Shown in pieces: positions 1 through 6,039 of a stretch of 7,233 nt of DNA. The position numbers were made by a program, and so were the translations under genes. How positions within the stretch are numbered: position 1 is the stretch's first letter; each line of letters starts with the position of its first letter. The notes under the pieces are model-generated. The model worked only from the letters and a program-made list of their open reading frames with translations, ran no database searches and was not told the DNA's origin. The stretch spans positions 1 through 7,233 of the forward strand of contig JAITDV010000127.1 in NCBI GenBank assembly GCA_031282385.1, read 5' to 3'. The stretch comes from Planctomycetaceae bacterium. GTDB taxonomy: Bacteria; Planctomycetota; Planctomycetia; Pirellulales; Thermoguttaceae.

Positions 1-31
1 GTATTTTTAGGTTAGAAAAAAGGTCTAATAG
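1..31 (+). repeat. Dispersed repeat, copy A
   Basis: Bases 1-16 (gtatttttaggttaga) are identical to 5453-5468. Bases 9-31 match the reverse complement of 5282-5304 at 20 of 23 positions. The shared core reads AGGTTAG, then an A-rich spacer, then GGTCTAATA. The repeat may extend left of the window. No transposase is attached, so it is best described as a short non-autonomous or extragenic repeat of unknown type. Confidence 0.6.
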
Positions 32-368
32 CAATATCAATAGCGGTTACGAACATACATTTTTCTGTCCCTTTAGAGTCGGGAAAATTCAACAGCACAA
101 AAAAATATCACGGCTGAACGGTTACAATAGATTTTGCTATTGATCTGTTTTGTTGTAATTCTTATTATTCGCAATAATGTTTTAAAATGTTCTCATTTAA
201 ACTTTCAGTAATTCACGCGGGCTTGCTTATCGGAAGGCTCAATTTAACGTATTCGTGTTACAAATTTCTAATATATGTTCGGTATATTTCGTAATATTTT
301 ACGTGAAAAAAATTGCGCTTACATGTTTTTTGTAAATTTGTAATAAATATAAAATCAAAGTCATAAAA
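1..368. other. AT-rich intergenic region upstream of the giant secreted protein
   Basis: No credible coding sequence is visible on either strand. The left edge holds a copy of a short dispersed repeat (see the entry at 1-31). A small perfect hairpin, attatt-cgc-aataat, lies at 164-178. The last 100 bases before the ATG at 369 are very AT-rich and include stretches such as taataaatataaaat at 341-355 that could supply a -10 element. I cannot pair any of them confidently with a -35 box, and no strong Shine-Dalgarno sequence precedes 369. The promoter of the downstream gene presumably lies here, but this is inferred from position alone. Confidence 0.6.
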
Positions 369-3300
369 ATGATTACTGCCAAATTAAAATCTATCATTTC
401 ATTTGTAACTGTATTGATTACGGTTACGGTTTGGACGGTATTTGCGTCGGCGCAAAATCAACGTTTGCAAAGTATAATAAACGATTACTTAGCTCAAAAT
501 CCTGACAAAATCAATCGCCATAATCCTTCTGCCGTTTCGTCTCCCCGTACAATTCCTCCAGCTTGGACTCCTCCGATTTCAACTTTACCCAATCAACCCC
601 AACCGCAACCCCATAACCTAAATCCTAATACCGATCCTAACTTCTACCCCAACTCTGCATCTTATCCGCAACCGGTTGCTAAACCTTACAATCCCAACTC
701 AACTACGCCGAAAGGCGATTTACGACATGACGGAATTACAAAACCCGCAACAAAAACAATCTTTGGCGATCCGCGTGATCCATTGAATTCGAATTTTGAT
801 CCGGCATGGATTAAATCATTATCGCGTAAACCATTGCCTTGTGACGAAATGTTGAGGGACGCCAGAATTAATGATGTATTTTTTGTAAATTCGCTTACGG
901 GTTGGGCGGTTTGTGATCGCGGTTTGATCTGGTACACCAATGACGGCGGCAAATTATGGCAATTACAACAAACTCCAATATCCTGTATTCTCAAAAGTGT
1001 ATGGTTCATAAATGAACAACTTGGAATTGTTGTTGGCGGATACAGATTTCCGTATTCGAATCAGAGCAGAGGTTTAATTTTTGTAACATTCAATGGCGGT
1101 CAAGATTGGAATACTCTTAATATTGAAGGAACGCCTTTTTTTCATCGTGTAAAGATGTTCGATCATTTACGCGGCGTAATTGCCGGCGAATCTTCTGAAC
1201 ATTGTCCGTCCGGTCTTTTCATCACCAAAGACGGCGGACGAACATGGAAACCGCATCAAGCAGATAAAACCGAGGGTTGGCTTTACGTTGACTTTATTGA
1301 CGAAAAAAACGGAGTCGGAATTAACACTCACAACAAAATCTACACGACCAATTTCAACCACAAAATAAATTTGCCTGAAAAACAATTGCCGAACATAAAC
1401 AACTTAAGATTTAACCAAGTTAAACTTACAAACTCAAATACAAAAGCGTCTATTGGGATTTTAGCTGCCGATTCTTCTAGTCAAATTAATCAAATTAATG
1501 GTTGGATTGTTGGCTGCAACAGTTCTATTTTAACGACAAGCGATAACGGATTAAATTGGAATATTGCACAAGGTCAGTTACCGGTTGGCGAGGCGGCGAT
1601 GAATCTTGATTTGAATACGGTTGAAGTCATAGGTAACAACATTTGGGTTGCTGGCAGTCCTGGGACTTTTATTTATCATTCAAGCGACGCGGGCAAAACA
1701 TGGAAAGCCGCGGCAAGCGGAATCAACGCAACAATACAAAAAATCACTTTCATTGATCCTCTTAACGGTTGGGCGGTCGGCGATCTCGGAATTATACTTG
1801 CGACAACTGACGGAGGCATAAATTGGACAATTCAACGTATAGGCGCAAAACGGGTTGCAACTCTTGGTATTTTTGGCAAGACATCTGAAAAAATCCCTTT
1901 TGAAGCGTTTGTACATCTTTGCGCAAATCAGGGTTACATTGGCGGAGCAATGTTTGTTTTCCGAGACGAAATGCAACAAGATAATTCAAAACATATTGAA
2001 AATGCGGTCGGAATTAATACTGCGCATGAGGCGATGTTGCGAGTTGGGGCTAGTATTACGTTTGAATCGACGGGTTTGCAAACTTTGCCCAACGAAGTTC
2101 AAACCACATATAAACAACTGATCGAACAAATCAACAAAAATACTAACGGTAAAGGAATTGAACAAATCCGAAAGAGTCTTGTTTGCGCGATAAGGCAATG
2201 GCAACCTGACGTAATTATTGGTACGAATATTGGCGGTACAAAAAATCCTGTTCGTGAATTGGTGTTGCGTGAAATAATGGAGGCGGTTAAGTTGGCGGCG
2301 GATTCGTCGGTTTTTCCAGAACAGATTTCGCGGCTTGGTTTATTGCCGTGTGAAGTTAAGAAGGTTCATTTAGCGTTGTTGGATGAGGTTACGGATAATC
2401 TTAACCGTATTGAGGTTGGCGAGATAAATATTCGGACAACAGACCCGCTTGCAAGGCTTGGTTGTGCGATTGATGAGGCGGCTTATATTTCTCATGGTCT
2501 TGTTGAGCGGGAGTGGTGGGAAAAACCTGCGGTGCTTGGTTTGACAACGCCTTTAGATAATGTTCCGATTACAGGTAATCGTGATTTATTTGCGGGAATT
2601 GAAGTACAGGTCAATATCGCAAAACGTTTAACGTTGATTGATTATATGGAGAATTGGGTTGATGTAACGCAACGAATCAAAAAACGTCAATACACAAATC
2701 GGATTATTCGCGACATGATCAAAAACGCCAAAACAAGAGGTAAATCGTTGAGTGAGGTTAGACTTGTTTCACATGCGGACGAGCTGACGCGTAAAATTGA
2801 TCGTGATTATGCCGTTCAAACATTGATAGAAATGGGTCGCCGTTATCATGCCGACGGTAATATTGATTCTGCGGCAGAAGCGTATGGAATTATTGTTGGG
2901 CAATATGCAGACCATCCGCTTGCAAGACATGCTTTATTGTGGATGTCCCAATATTATGCGGCAGAGGAAACGGGTTGGCGTGAAATTTTGAAAAATCCGT
3001 TGACGGTAGTATCTGAATCGGCGGAAAATCATACTCCAGGTATTTCACACGGCAAGACAAATAATTTCGGTTACAATAATTCAAAAGGCAATATAGTTAA
3101 TTCAAACGGCAATATAATTCCTGTGTCTGCAACGTTACAAAGCCGGTTACATTCGGAAATTTTGCGGACAAGGGGCATCAATTTATCTGAAGAAGAATTT
3201 CAAACGGCGGTGAAACGTATATTTGATTTCAGGCTTAACAAGGGATTAGAATTTTCGGAGTATTCGCGGCGTAATTTTCCTGATCTTGCGGATGATGTCA

Positions 3301-4187
3301 GGGCTCGGTTTTCGTGGGCGTCGGTGTTAAGGCGGCGGGGATTAGGGCAAGAGGCGTTGCGGTATTATCAGATTCGCGGCGGTGAATTTTATGATGATGT
3401 TTGGAGTATGCGTGCGCGTGCGGAATGTAGGTTATGGAGCGGGTTGGGCGGCAGCGAGGTTGATTTTGTAACAAAAAATAATGATACGAAAAATGGTGAT
3501 TTGATAATTCCGGTTATAGTTGCGGCTTTTACTCCGAACATTCCGTTTCTTGACGGCAAATTTGACAGTAATCACGATCAAGAAGGCGAAACGTGGTTAA
3601 AGAGTAAGTTATATTCGTTTACGCCGTCGAAGCCGCGGTACAAGTTGAGCGAGCTTGTTGATGGCAAGCGGTTTGGACCAGGTTATAATCGGGAAAGGCA
3701 ATCATTAGCGGAGTCAAAAAATTTCGGGACAAAGGTGATGTTTATGTATGATTCGCGTCATTTATATATTGGTTTTCGTTGTCCGAAGTCGCCTGATTTT
3801 ACGTATCCGCCGGTACCTGAACGACCGCGAGTTAGGGATTCGAATATTTTGGATCAAGATCGGGTGGAAGTATTGATAGATGTGGATCGGGATTATAGTA
3901 CATTTTATTCGTGGACGATTGATTCACGGGGGTGGGTGGTAGATTCTTATTTTGGTGATAAGACGTGGAATTCGGATTGCTTTATTGCAAGAATGGATGA
4001 CAAGGATGCATGGTATATTGAAATGGCGATAACGCTTGACACTTTAACTGGAAATTTACCGGCTTCAAAAAGCGTGTGGGGAGTTGGTGTAAGAAGAATT
4101 GTTCCCGGTGTAGGAATAGAATGTTGGAACGCAGAAAATTCTCTTAATCTAGGAGAGGGAATTGGCTTCCTGATGTTCGGTGAATAA
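369..4187 (+). CDS. Giant secreted multidomain protein: Ycf48/BNR propeller, degenerate PIG-L-like domain, TPR-like helices, CBM9-like C-terminus
   Basis: The 1272-residue protein starts with a Sec signal peptide (charged K5/K7, hydrophobic 9-25, likely cleavage after A28 in FASAQ), so it acts outside the cytoplasm. Residues about 50-115 are a Pro/Asn/Gln-rich linker. Residues about 167-490 hold some seven blade-like repeats with Asp-box/Ycf48 signatures such as GWAV, TNDGGKLW, TKDGGRTW, SSDAGKTW and TTDGGINW, implying a beta-propeller. Residues about 491-690 resemble a PIG-L/LmbE deacetylase fold (QPDVIIG near 612, then VRELVLREIMEAVKLAADSS and FPEQISRLGLLPCEVKKVHL), but the metal-binding HPDD and HPDH motifs are not seen. 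Residues about 813-866 are TPR-like; an Asn/Gly-rich linker and a second helical segment follow. Residues about 1058-1265 (PFLDGKFD, LYIGFRCP, DQDRVEVLIDVD) fit a CBM9/DOMON-like carbohydrate- or ligand-binding domain. Family knowledge gives no firm function; a surface recognition or scaffolding role is inferred. ATG at 369 is chosen for its signal peptide, although no clear Shine-Dalgarno is present. Confidence 0.88.
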   Translation: MITAKLKSIISFVTVLITVTVWTVFASAQNQRLQSIINDYLAQNPDKINRHNPSAVSSPRTIPPAWTPPISTLPNQPQPQPHNLNPNTDPNFYPNSASYPQPVAKPYNPNSTTPKGDLRHDGITKPATKTIFGDPRDPLNSNFDPAWIKSLSRKPLPCDEMLRDARINDVFFVNSLTGWAVCDRGLIWYTNDGGKLWQLQQTPISCILKSVWFINEQLGIVVGGYRFPYSNQSRGLIFVTFNGGQDWNTLNIEGTPFFHRVKMFDHLRGVIAGESSEHCPSGLFITKDGGRTWKPHQADKTEGWLYVDFIDEKNGVGINTHNKIYTTNFNHKINLPEKQLPNINNLRFNQVKLTNSNTKASIGILAADSSSQINQINGWIVGCNSSILTTSDNGLNWNIAQGQLPVGEAAMNLDLNTVEVIGNNIWVAGSPGTFIYHSSDAGKTWKAAASGINATIQKITFIDPLNGWAVGDLGIILATTDGGINWTIQRIGAKRVATLGIFGKTSEKIPFEAFVHLCANQGYIGGAMFVFRDEMQQDNSKHIENAVGINTAHEAMLRVGASITFESTGLQTLPNEVQTTYKQLIEQINKNTNGKGIEQIRKSLVCAIRQWQPDVIIGTNIGGTKNPVRELVLREIMEAVKLAADSSVFPEQISRLGLLPCEVKKVHLALLDEVTDNLNRIEVGEINIRTTDPLARLGCAIDEAAYISHGLVEREWWEKPAVLGLTTPLDNVPITGNRDLFAGIEVQVNIAKRLTLIDYMENWVDVTQRIKKRQYTNRIIRDMIKNAKTRGKSLSEVRLVSHADELTRKIDRDYAVQTLIEMGRRYHADGNIDSAAEAYGIIVGQYADHPLARHALLWMSQYYAAEETGWREILKNPLTVVSESAENHTPGISHGKTNNFGYNNSKGNIVNSNGNIIPVSATLQSRLHSEILRTRGINLSEEEFQTAVKRIFDFRLNKGLEFSEYSRRNFPDLADDVRARFSWASVLRRRGLGQEALRYYQIRGGEFYDDVWSMRARAECRLWSGLGGSEVDFVTKNNDTKNGDLIIPVIVAAFTPNIPFLDGKFDSNHDQEGETWLKSKLYSFTPSKPRYKLSELVDGKRFGPGYNRERQSLAESKNFGTKVMFMYDSRHLYIGFRCPKSPDFTYPPVPERPRVRDSNILDQDRVEVLIDVDRDYSTFYSWTIDSRGWVVDSYFGDKTWNSDCFIARMDDKDAWYIEMAITLDTLTGNLPASKSVWGVGVRRIVPGVGIECWNAENSLNLGEGIGFLMFGE
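1482..1499 (+). repeat. Two perfect tandem copies of a 9-bp unit inside the propeller
   Basis: The unit caaattaat occurs twice in direct succession and encodes Gln-Ile-Asn twice. It falls at the end of a polar insertion (residues about 330-375) between propeller blades. This is probably a slippage-derived loop extension with no effect on the fold. Confidence 0.6.
3078..3119 (+). repeat. In-frame 21-bp tandem duplication in the Asn/Gly-rich linker
   Basis: Two adjacent 21-base units (3078-3098 and 3099-3119) match at 19 of 21 positions. They encode the repeated peptide Asn-Ser-(Lys/Asn)-Gly-Asn-Ile inside a low-complexity linker between two helical segments of the giant protein. Because 21 is a multiple of three the frame is preserved. 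The linker looks flexible and length-tolerant. Confidence 0.7.
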
Positions 4188-4349
4188 AATAATACCAAAC
4201 GTGAATTTGACGATAGTAAATATTCAGTCGTTTTAAGCGGTTACTGTGTTGCGTTGCGTTCCTGTCTGTTATAAATTTTTTGCGGGTAAAGCTACTGAAT
4301 AGTTGCGGTGTTTTTTTCTATTTTTGGATTAATTATTTGTAGATTTGAT
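4188..4349. promoter_or_regulatory. Intergenic spacer with a 13-nt inverted repeat upstream of the BatE-like gene
   Basis: The 162-base gap contains a motif around TATTCAGT in inverted orientation: 4219-4231 on the plus strand and 4291-4303 on the minus strand match at 11 of 13 positions, with about 60 bases between them. The second arm ends about 47 bases before the preferred ATG at 4350. A further plus-strand TATTCAGT occurs at 5667-5674. The placement would suit an operator or a separate promoter for the downstream gene. I see no intrinsic terminator for the upstream gene and no confident -35/-10 pair. The role is inferred. Confidence 0.25.
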
Positions 4350-5180
4350 ATGACGATTCGTTGTGTAGTATTTATTTTAGTTTGTTTAGCAACTATTTTG
4401 TTGACTGGTTGCGGGGTGCGTATTGGCGTATCACGTGATTTTGAGCGTGAATTTGGCGAGGTTCAAGATGTGTTTGATTTGGCGGGAAAGTTGCCGATGG
4501 AGGAACAACCAGCAGAGTTTAAACGGATTGCGTTAATGTATCAAGGCTTGATTGACAGGGGAATGAAATCGGGGCAATTGTATTATAATCAGGGCAATGC
4601 GTGGTTTTATGCGGGCGAGCGTGGTCGGGCGATTGCGGCGTATAGATTAGCGTTACGTTATTTGCCGTGTGATTCACGGATACATGCGAATTTACGAGTT
4701 GCGGGCGGCGGCAATGTTGGTGCGAATGAAGAAAATTCAAATTTTGTGAGCGGGCAAATAATATTTTTCGAATATTTATTTTTTTGGCAAAATTGGATTG
4801 GTGTACATCAAAAGGTTTTTTATTCGGAGTTGTTATCGGTGTTGTTTTTTGTTGTCGGGATAATTGTTTTGTTTGTTCGGCAGAGGTTTCGTCGTTTTTG
4901 GCGGCGGTTTGTAATTTTTTTATTTGTGTTGACGTTAATTTCGGTGGTTTCGGCGGCGTATGATTGGTATAGATTTGAGTGTTTTTCTTATGCGGTGATT
5001 TCGGTTGAGGATGCGCAGCCGCGTAAGGGAAATTCCGAGCAATACGACAAGGCTTTCACGCGACCGGTTCCTTTGGGGACGAATGCAACAATAATCGGAG
5101 AACGCGGTGAATGGTTGCACTTAAATTTTGGCAAAACCCAAGATGGTTGGTTGCCCAAGTCGCAAGTTGCGGTTTATTGA
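4350..5180 (+). CDS. BatE-like lipoprotein with TPR, two membrane helices and a C-terminal bacterial SH3 domain
   Basis: The ATG at 4350 is preferred because it gives a compact lipoprotein signal: MTIR, a hydrophobic run, then the lipobox LLTGC with Cys21 as the lipidation site. The same frame opens earlier with a GTG at 4308, which would add 14 residues and spoil the signal. From this ATG the product is 276 residues. Residues about 72-120 are TPR-like (YYNQGNAWFYAGERGRAIAA, then YRLALRYLPCD and IHANLRVA). Hydrophobic helices lie at about 157-178 and 186-206, separated by an Arg-rich turn. Residues 214-276 fit an SH3b fold (AVISVEDAQPRKG, GERGEWLHLNF, DGWLPKSQVAVY). This order matches BatE proteins of the Bat 'aerotolerance' operons, whose partners are von Willebrand-domain proteins and a MoxR ATPase. 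None of those partners is in this window, so BatE-like is safer than BatE. A periplasmic or envelope scaffolding role is inferred. Confidence 0.87.
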   Translation: MTIRCVVFILVCLATILLTGCGVRIGVSRDFEREFGEVQDVFDLAGKLPMEEQPAEFKRIALMYQGLIDRGMKSGQLYYNQGNAWFYAGERGRAIAAYRLALRYLPCDSRIHANLRVAGGGNVGANEENSNFVSGQIIFFEYLFFWQNWIGVHQKVFYSELLSVLFFVVGIIVLFVRQRFRRFWRRFVIFLFVLTLISVVSAAYDWYRFECFSYAVISVEDAQPRKGNSEQYDKAFTRPVPLGTNATIIGERGEWLHLNFGKTQDGWLPKSQVAVY

Positions 5181-5281
5181 ATTCGGGCAAAAGTAACTAT
5201 TCGGTTGCGGGATTCAATTGTTTATGAAAAGGGTTTAGGAACGAAACAGACAAAAACGCACCGCTCTAAAATAAACAACCC

Positions 5282-5304
5282 TTATTAGACCTTTTCGCTA
5301 ACCT
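5282..5304 (-). repeat. Dispersed repeat, copy B (inverted)
   Basis: Read on the minus strand, this matches bases 9-31 at 20 of 23 positions and 5461-5483 at about 18 of 23. It sits directly outside the left arm of the large palindrome at 5309-5404, while copy C lies outside the right arm in the opposite orientation. Copies B and C therefore form an outer, weaker inverted repeat around that palindrome. Confidence 0.6.
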
Positions 5305-5308
5305 GTAG

Positions 5309-5404
5309 GAGACCACCCCTGACCCCTCCGAAGGAGGGGAGTTATTCGCTTCCCTCGGAGGCGTCTTCTTATTCCCTTCCTTCGGAGGGGTTAGGGGTGG
5401 TCTC
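5309..5404. repeat. Large near-perfect inverted repeat (30-bp arms) with nested small hairpins
   Basis: The left arm 5309-5338 and the reverse complement of the right arm 5375-5404 agree at 28 of 30 positions; the arms begin GAGACCACCCCT. Each arm contains its own small palindrome around CCTCCGAAGGAGG, and a third related unit (tccctcggagg) lies in the 36-base centre. The transcript could fold as one long stem or as three small hairpins. CCACCCCTAACCCCTCC-type sequences are, from general knowledge, common extragenic repeats in several bacterial phyla. There is no transposase. Termination or mRNA 3'-end protection for the upstream gene is possible, but the T-rich stretch begins only at 5422, so a classical terminator is unlikely. 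Confidence 0.9.
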
Positions 5405-5420
5405 GGAGGAGTTAAAGGCA

Positions 5421-5445
5421 GTTTTTTGTTGTAGGTTTTTTGTTG
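5421..5445 (+). repeat. Two direct copies of an 11-bp T-rich unit
   Basis: The unit gttttttgttg occurs at 5421-5431 and again at 5435-5445, a 14-base period. It lies between the large palindrome and dispersed-repeat copy C. It may be simple slippage sequence. The T-runs lie about 17 bases beyond the palindrome, too far for normal intrinsic termination. Confidence 0.6.
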
Positions 5446-5452
5446 CGTTGAT

Positions 5453-5475
5453 GTATTTTTAGGTTAGAGAAAATA
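5453..5475 (+). repeat. Dispersed repeat, copy C
   Basis: Sixteen bases from 5453 are identical to the first 16 bases of the window, and 20 of the first 21 agree. Similarity to copies A and B fades after the AGGTTAG core and A-rich spacer. Copies A and C share the gtattttt lead-in that copy B lacks, so A and C are probably closer relatives or retain more of the original element. Confidence 0.6.
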
Positions 5476-5519
5476 TCTATTTATCCAAATATCCATTAGT
5501 AGCAGACAACGCCTCAAAA

Positions 5520-5587
5520 ATGCGCCCTTATGCCCTTATTTTTTTCGATGGTAATATCAAACAAAACGTAAGGGCATAAGAGCGCGT
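5520..5587. repeat. Imperfect long hairpin, 19-nt arms
   Basis: Arms 5520-5538 and 5569-5587 pair with two mismatches that become G-U pairs in RNA; the 12-base core cttatgccctta pairs perfectly. The 30-base loop begins with a run of seven T after the left arm. Read rightward, the left arm plus T-run is not itself a stem, so this is not a standard terminator. It is another extragenic inverted repeat of unknown role, separate in sequence from the 5309-5404 palindrome. Confidence 0.75.
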
Positions 5588-5756
5588 CAAGTGGACTTTT
5601 TGGTTACTAAAAGTAATTTGATAAATAAGGGTTTTAAACTGTTCACACTTTACAAAGTTCGGCATTTATTCAGTGAAATTTGCGTTTTGACTCATATTAT
5701 GCGAATAGTTTAGAAGTCGGTAAAACAACATCCCGTAGAATTGGAAATTTTTCCCC

Positions 5757-5918
5757 GCCCCTTTACGGGCATTGTATAACAAACCAACGCAATGCGGTGG
5801 ATTAAAGCCCACTCCTCAATTTCGCCCTGAAAAGGCAATGCCAATCCGTTTTGCACTGCCCTTTCGGGGCGAGGTATTATTGGGATTTCGGATTTCGTAC
5901 CCGTCGTGATACGCGGGT
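5757..5918 (-). repeat. Cluster of five small hairpins, extragenic dispersed-repeat type
   Basis: Short stems occur at 5757-5770 (gccc/gggc), 5797-5812 (gtgg/ccac), 5824-5836 (gcc/ggc), 5858-5870 (gccc/gggc) and 5899-5918 (acccg/cgggt). Start-to-start spacing is 40, 27, 34 and 41 bases. On the minus strand the first, third and fourth read as variants of GCCC-(T/G)AAAG-GGC. From general knowledge, modules with such GCCCTTTCGGGGC hairpins and AAAGCCCAC boxes are dispersed repeats in several bacterial phyla and often generate spurious short ORFs. The 74-codon minus-strand frame at 5710-5934 is interpreted as such a by-product. Confidence 0.55.
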
Positions 5919-5978
5919 TGTTATGTGTTGCCATTAAAAGGGGAGAAGGAAAAACTGATATTTAGTCCCTGCGTAACA

Positions 5979-5997
5979 TGAGTTATTTATTAACTCA
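5979..5997. promoter_or_regulatory. Perfect 7-bp dyad upstream of the HTH-EIIA gene
   Basis: TGAGTTA and TAACTCA are separated by five bases (tttat), with the right arm ending 42 bases before the ATG at 6040. The symmetry and location suit an operator for a dimeric regulator, and the adjacent gene itself encodes an HTH protein, so autoregulation is possible. No T-run follows, so it does not look like a terminator. The assignment is inference. Confidence 0.3.
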
Positions 5998-6039
5998 AAA
6001 TACTAAAATCCTCTGAAATATTACAAATTTTTTATTCCT

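Larger units (their letters stand above)
5181..6039. other. 859-base repeat- and palindrome-rich intergenic region
   Basis: I find no credible gene here. From left to right it contains: dispersed-repeat copy B (5282-5304), a 30-bp-arm inverted repeat (5309-5404), a 14-base-period direct repeat (5421-5445), dispersed-repeat copy C (5453-5475), a second long imperfect hairpin (5520-5587), a cluster of small GC hairpins (5757-5918), and a perfect dyad just before the next gene (5979-5997). A perfect 10-bp inverted pair, aacccttatt (5277-5286) and aataagggtt (5624-5633), encloses the first half, though ten bases could match by chance. The overall picture is an accumulation site for extragenic repeats, not a lost gene. 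Confidence 0.7.

Noticed and set aside
1680..1989. Overlapping minus-strand frames inside the giant gene
   Set aside because: They are antisense to well-formed propeller repeats and show no recognisable features of their own.
44..4244. Recurrent word cggttac (for example 44-50, 119-125, 421-427, 4238-4244)
   Set aside because: It also occurs inside coding sequence, the word is short, and the positions show no consistent relation to start codons.
4308..4349. GTG start giving a 14-residue longer BatE-like protein
   Set aside because: The ATG at 4350 yields a canonical lipoprotein signal with Cys21. The extension MFFSIFGLIICRFD would place extra hydrophobic and acidic residues before it.
5309..5404. 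Classical intrinsic terminator for the BatE-like gene
   Set aside because: The stem is very long and no T-run follows directly; the nearest T-rich stretch starts at 5422.
5757..5918. Possible CRISPR array
   Set aside because: Repeats are 13-20 bases, divergent and unevenly spaced, and no cas gene is present.
5710..5934. 74-codon minus-strand frame beginning MATHNNPRITTGT
   Set aside because: It lies entirely over the cluster of small GC hairpins, and its sequence is what such repeats give when translated. No domain, Shine-Dalgarno or coding bias supports it.
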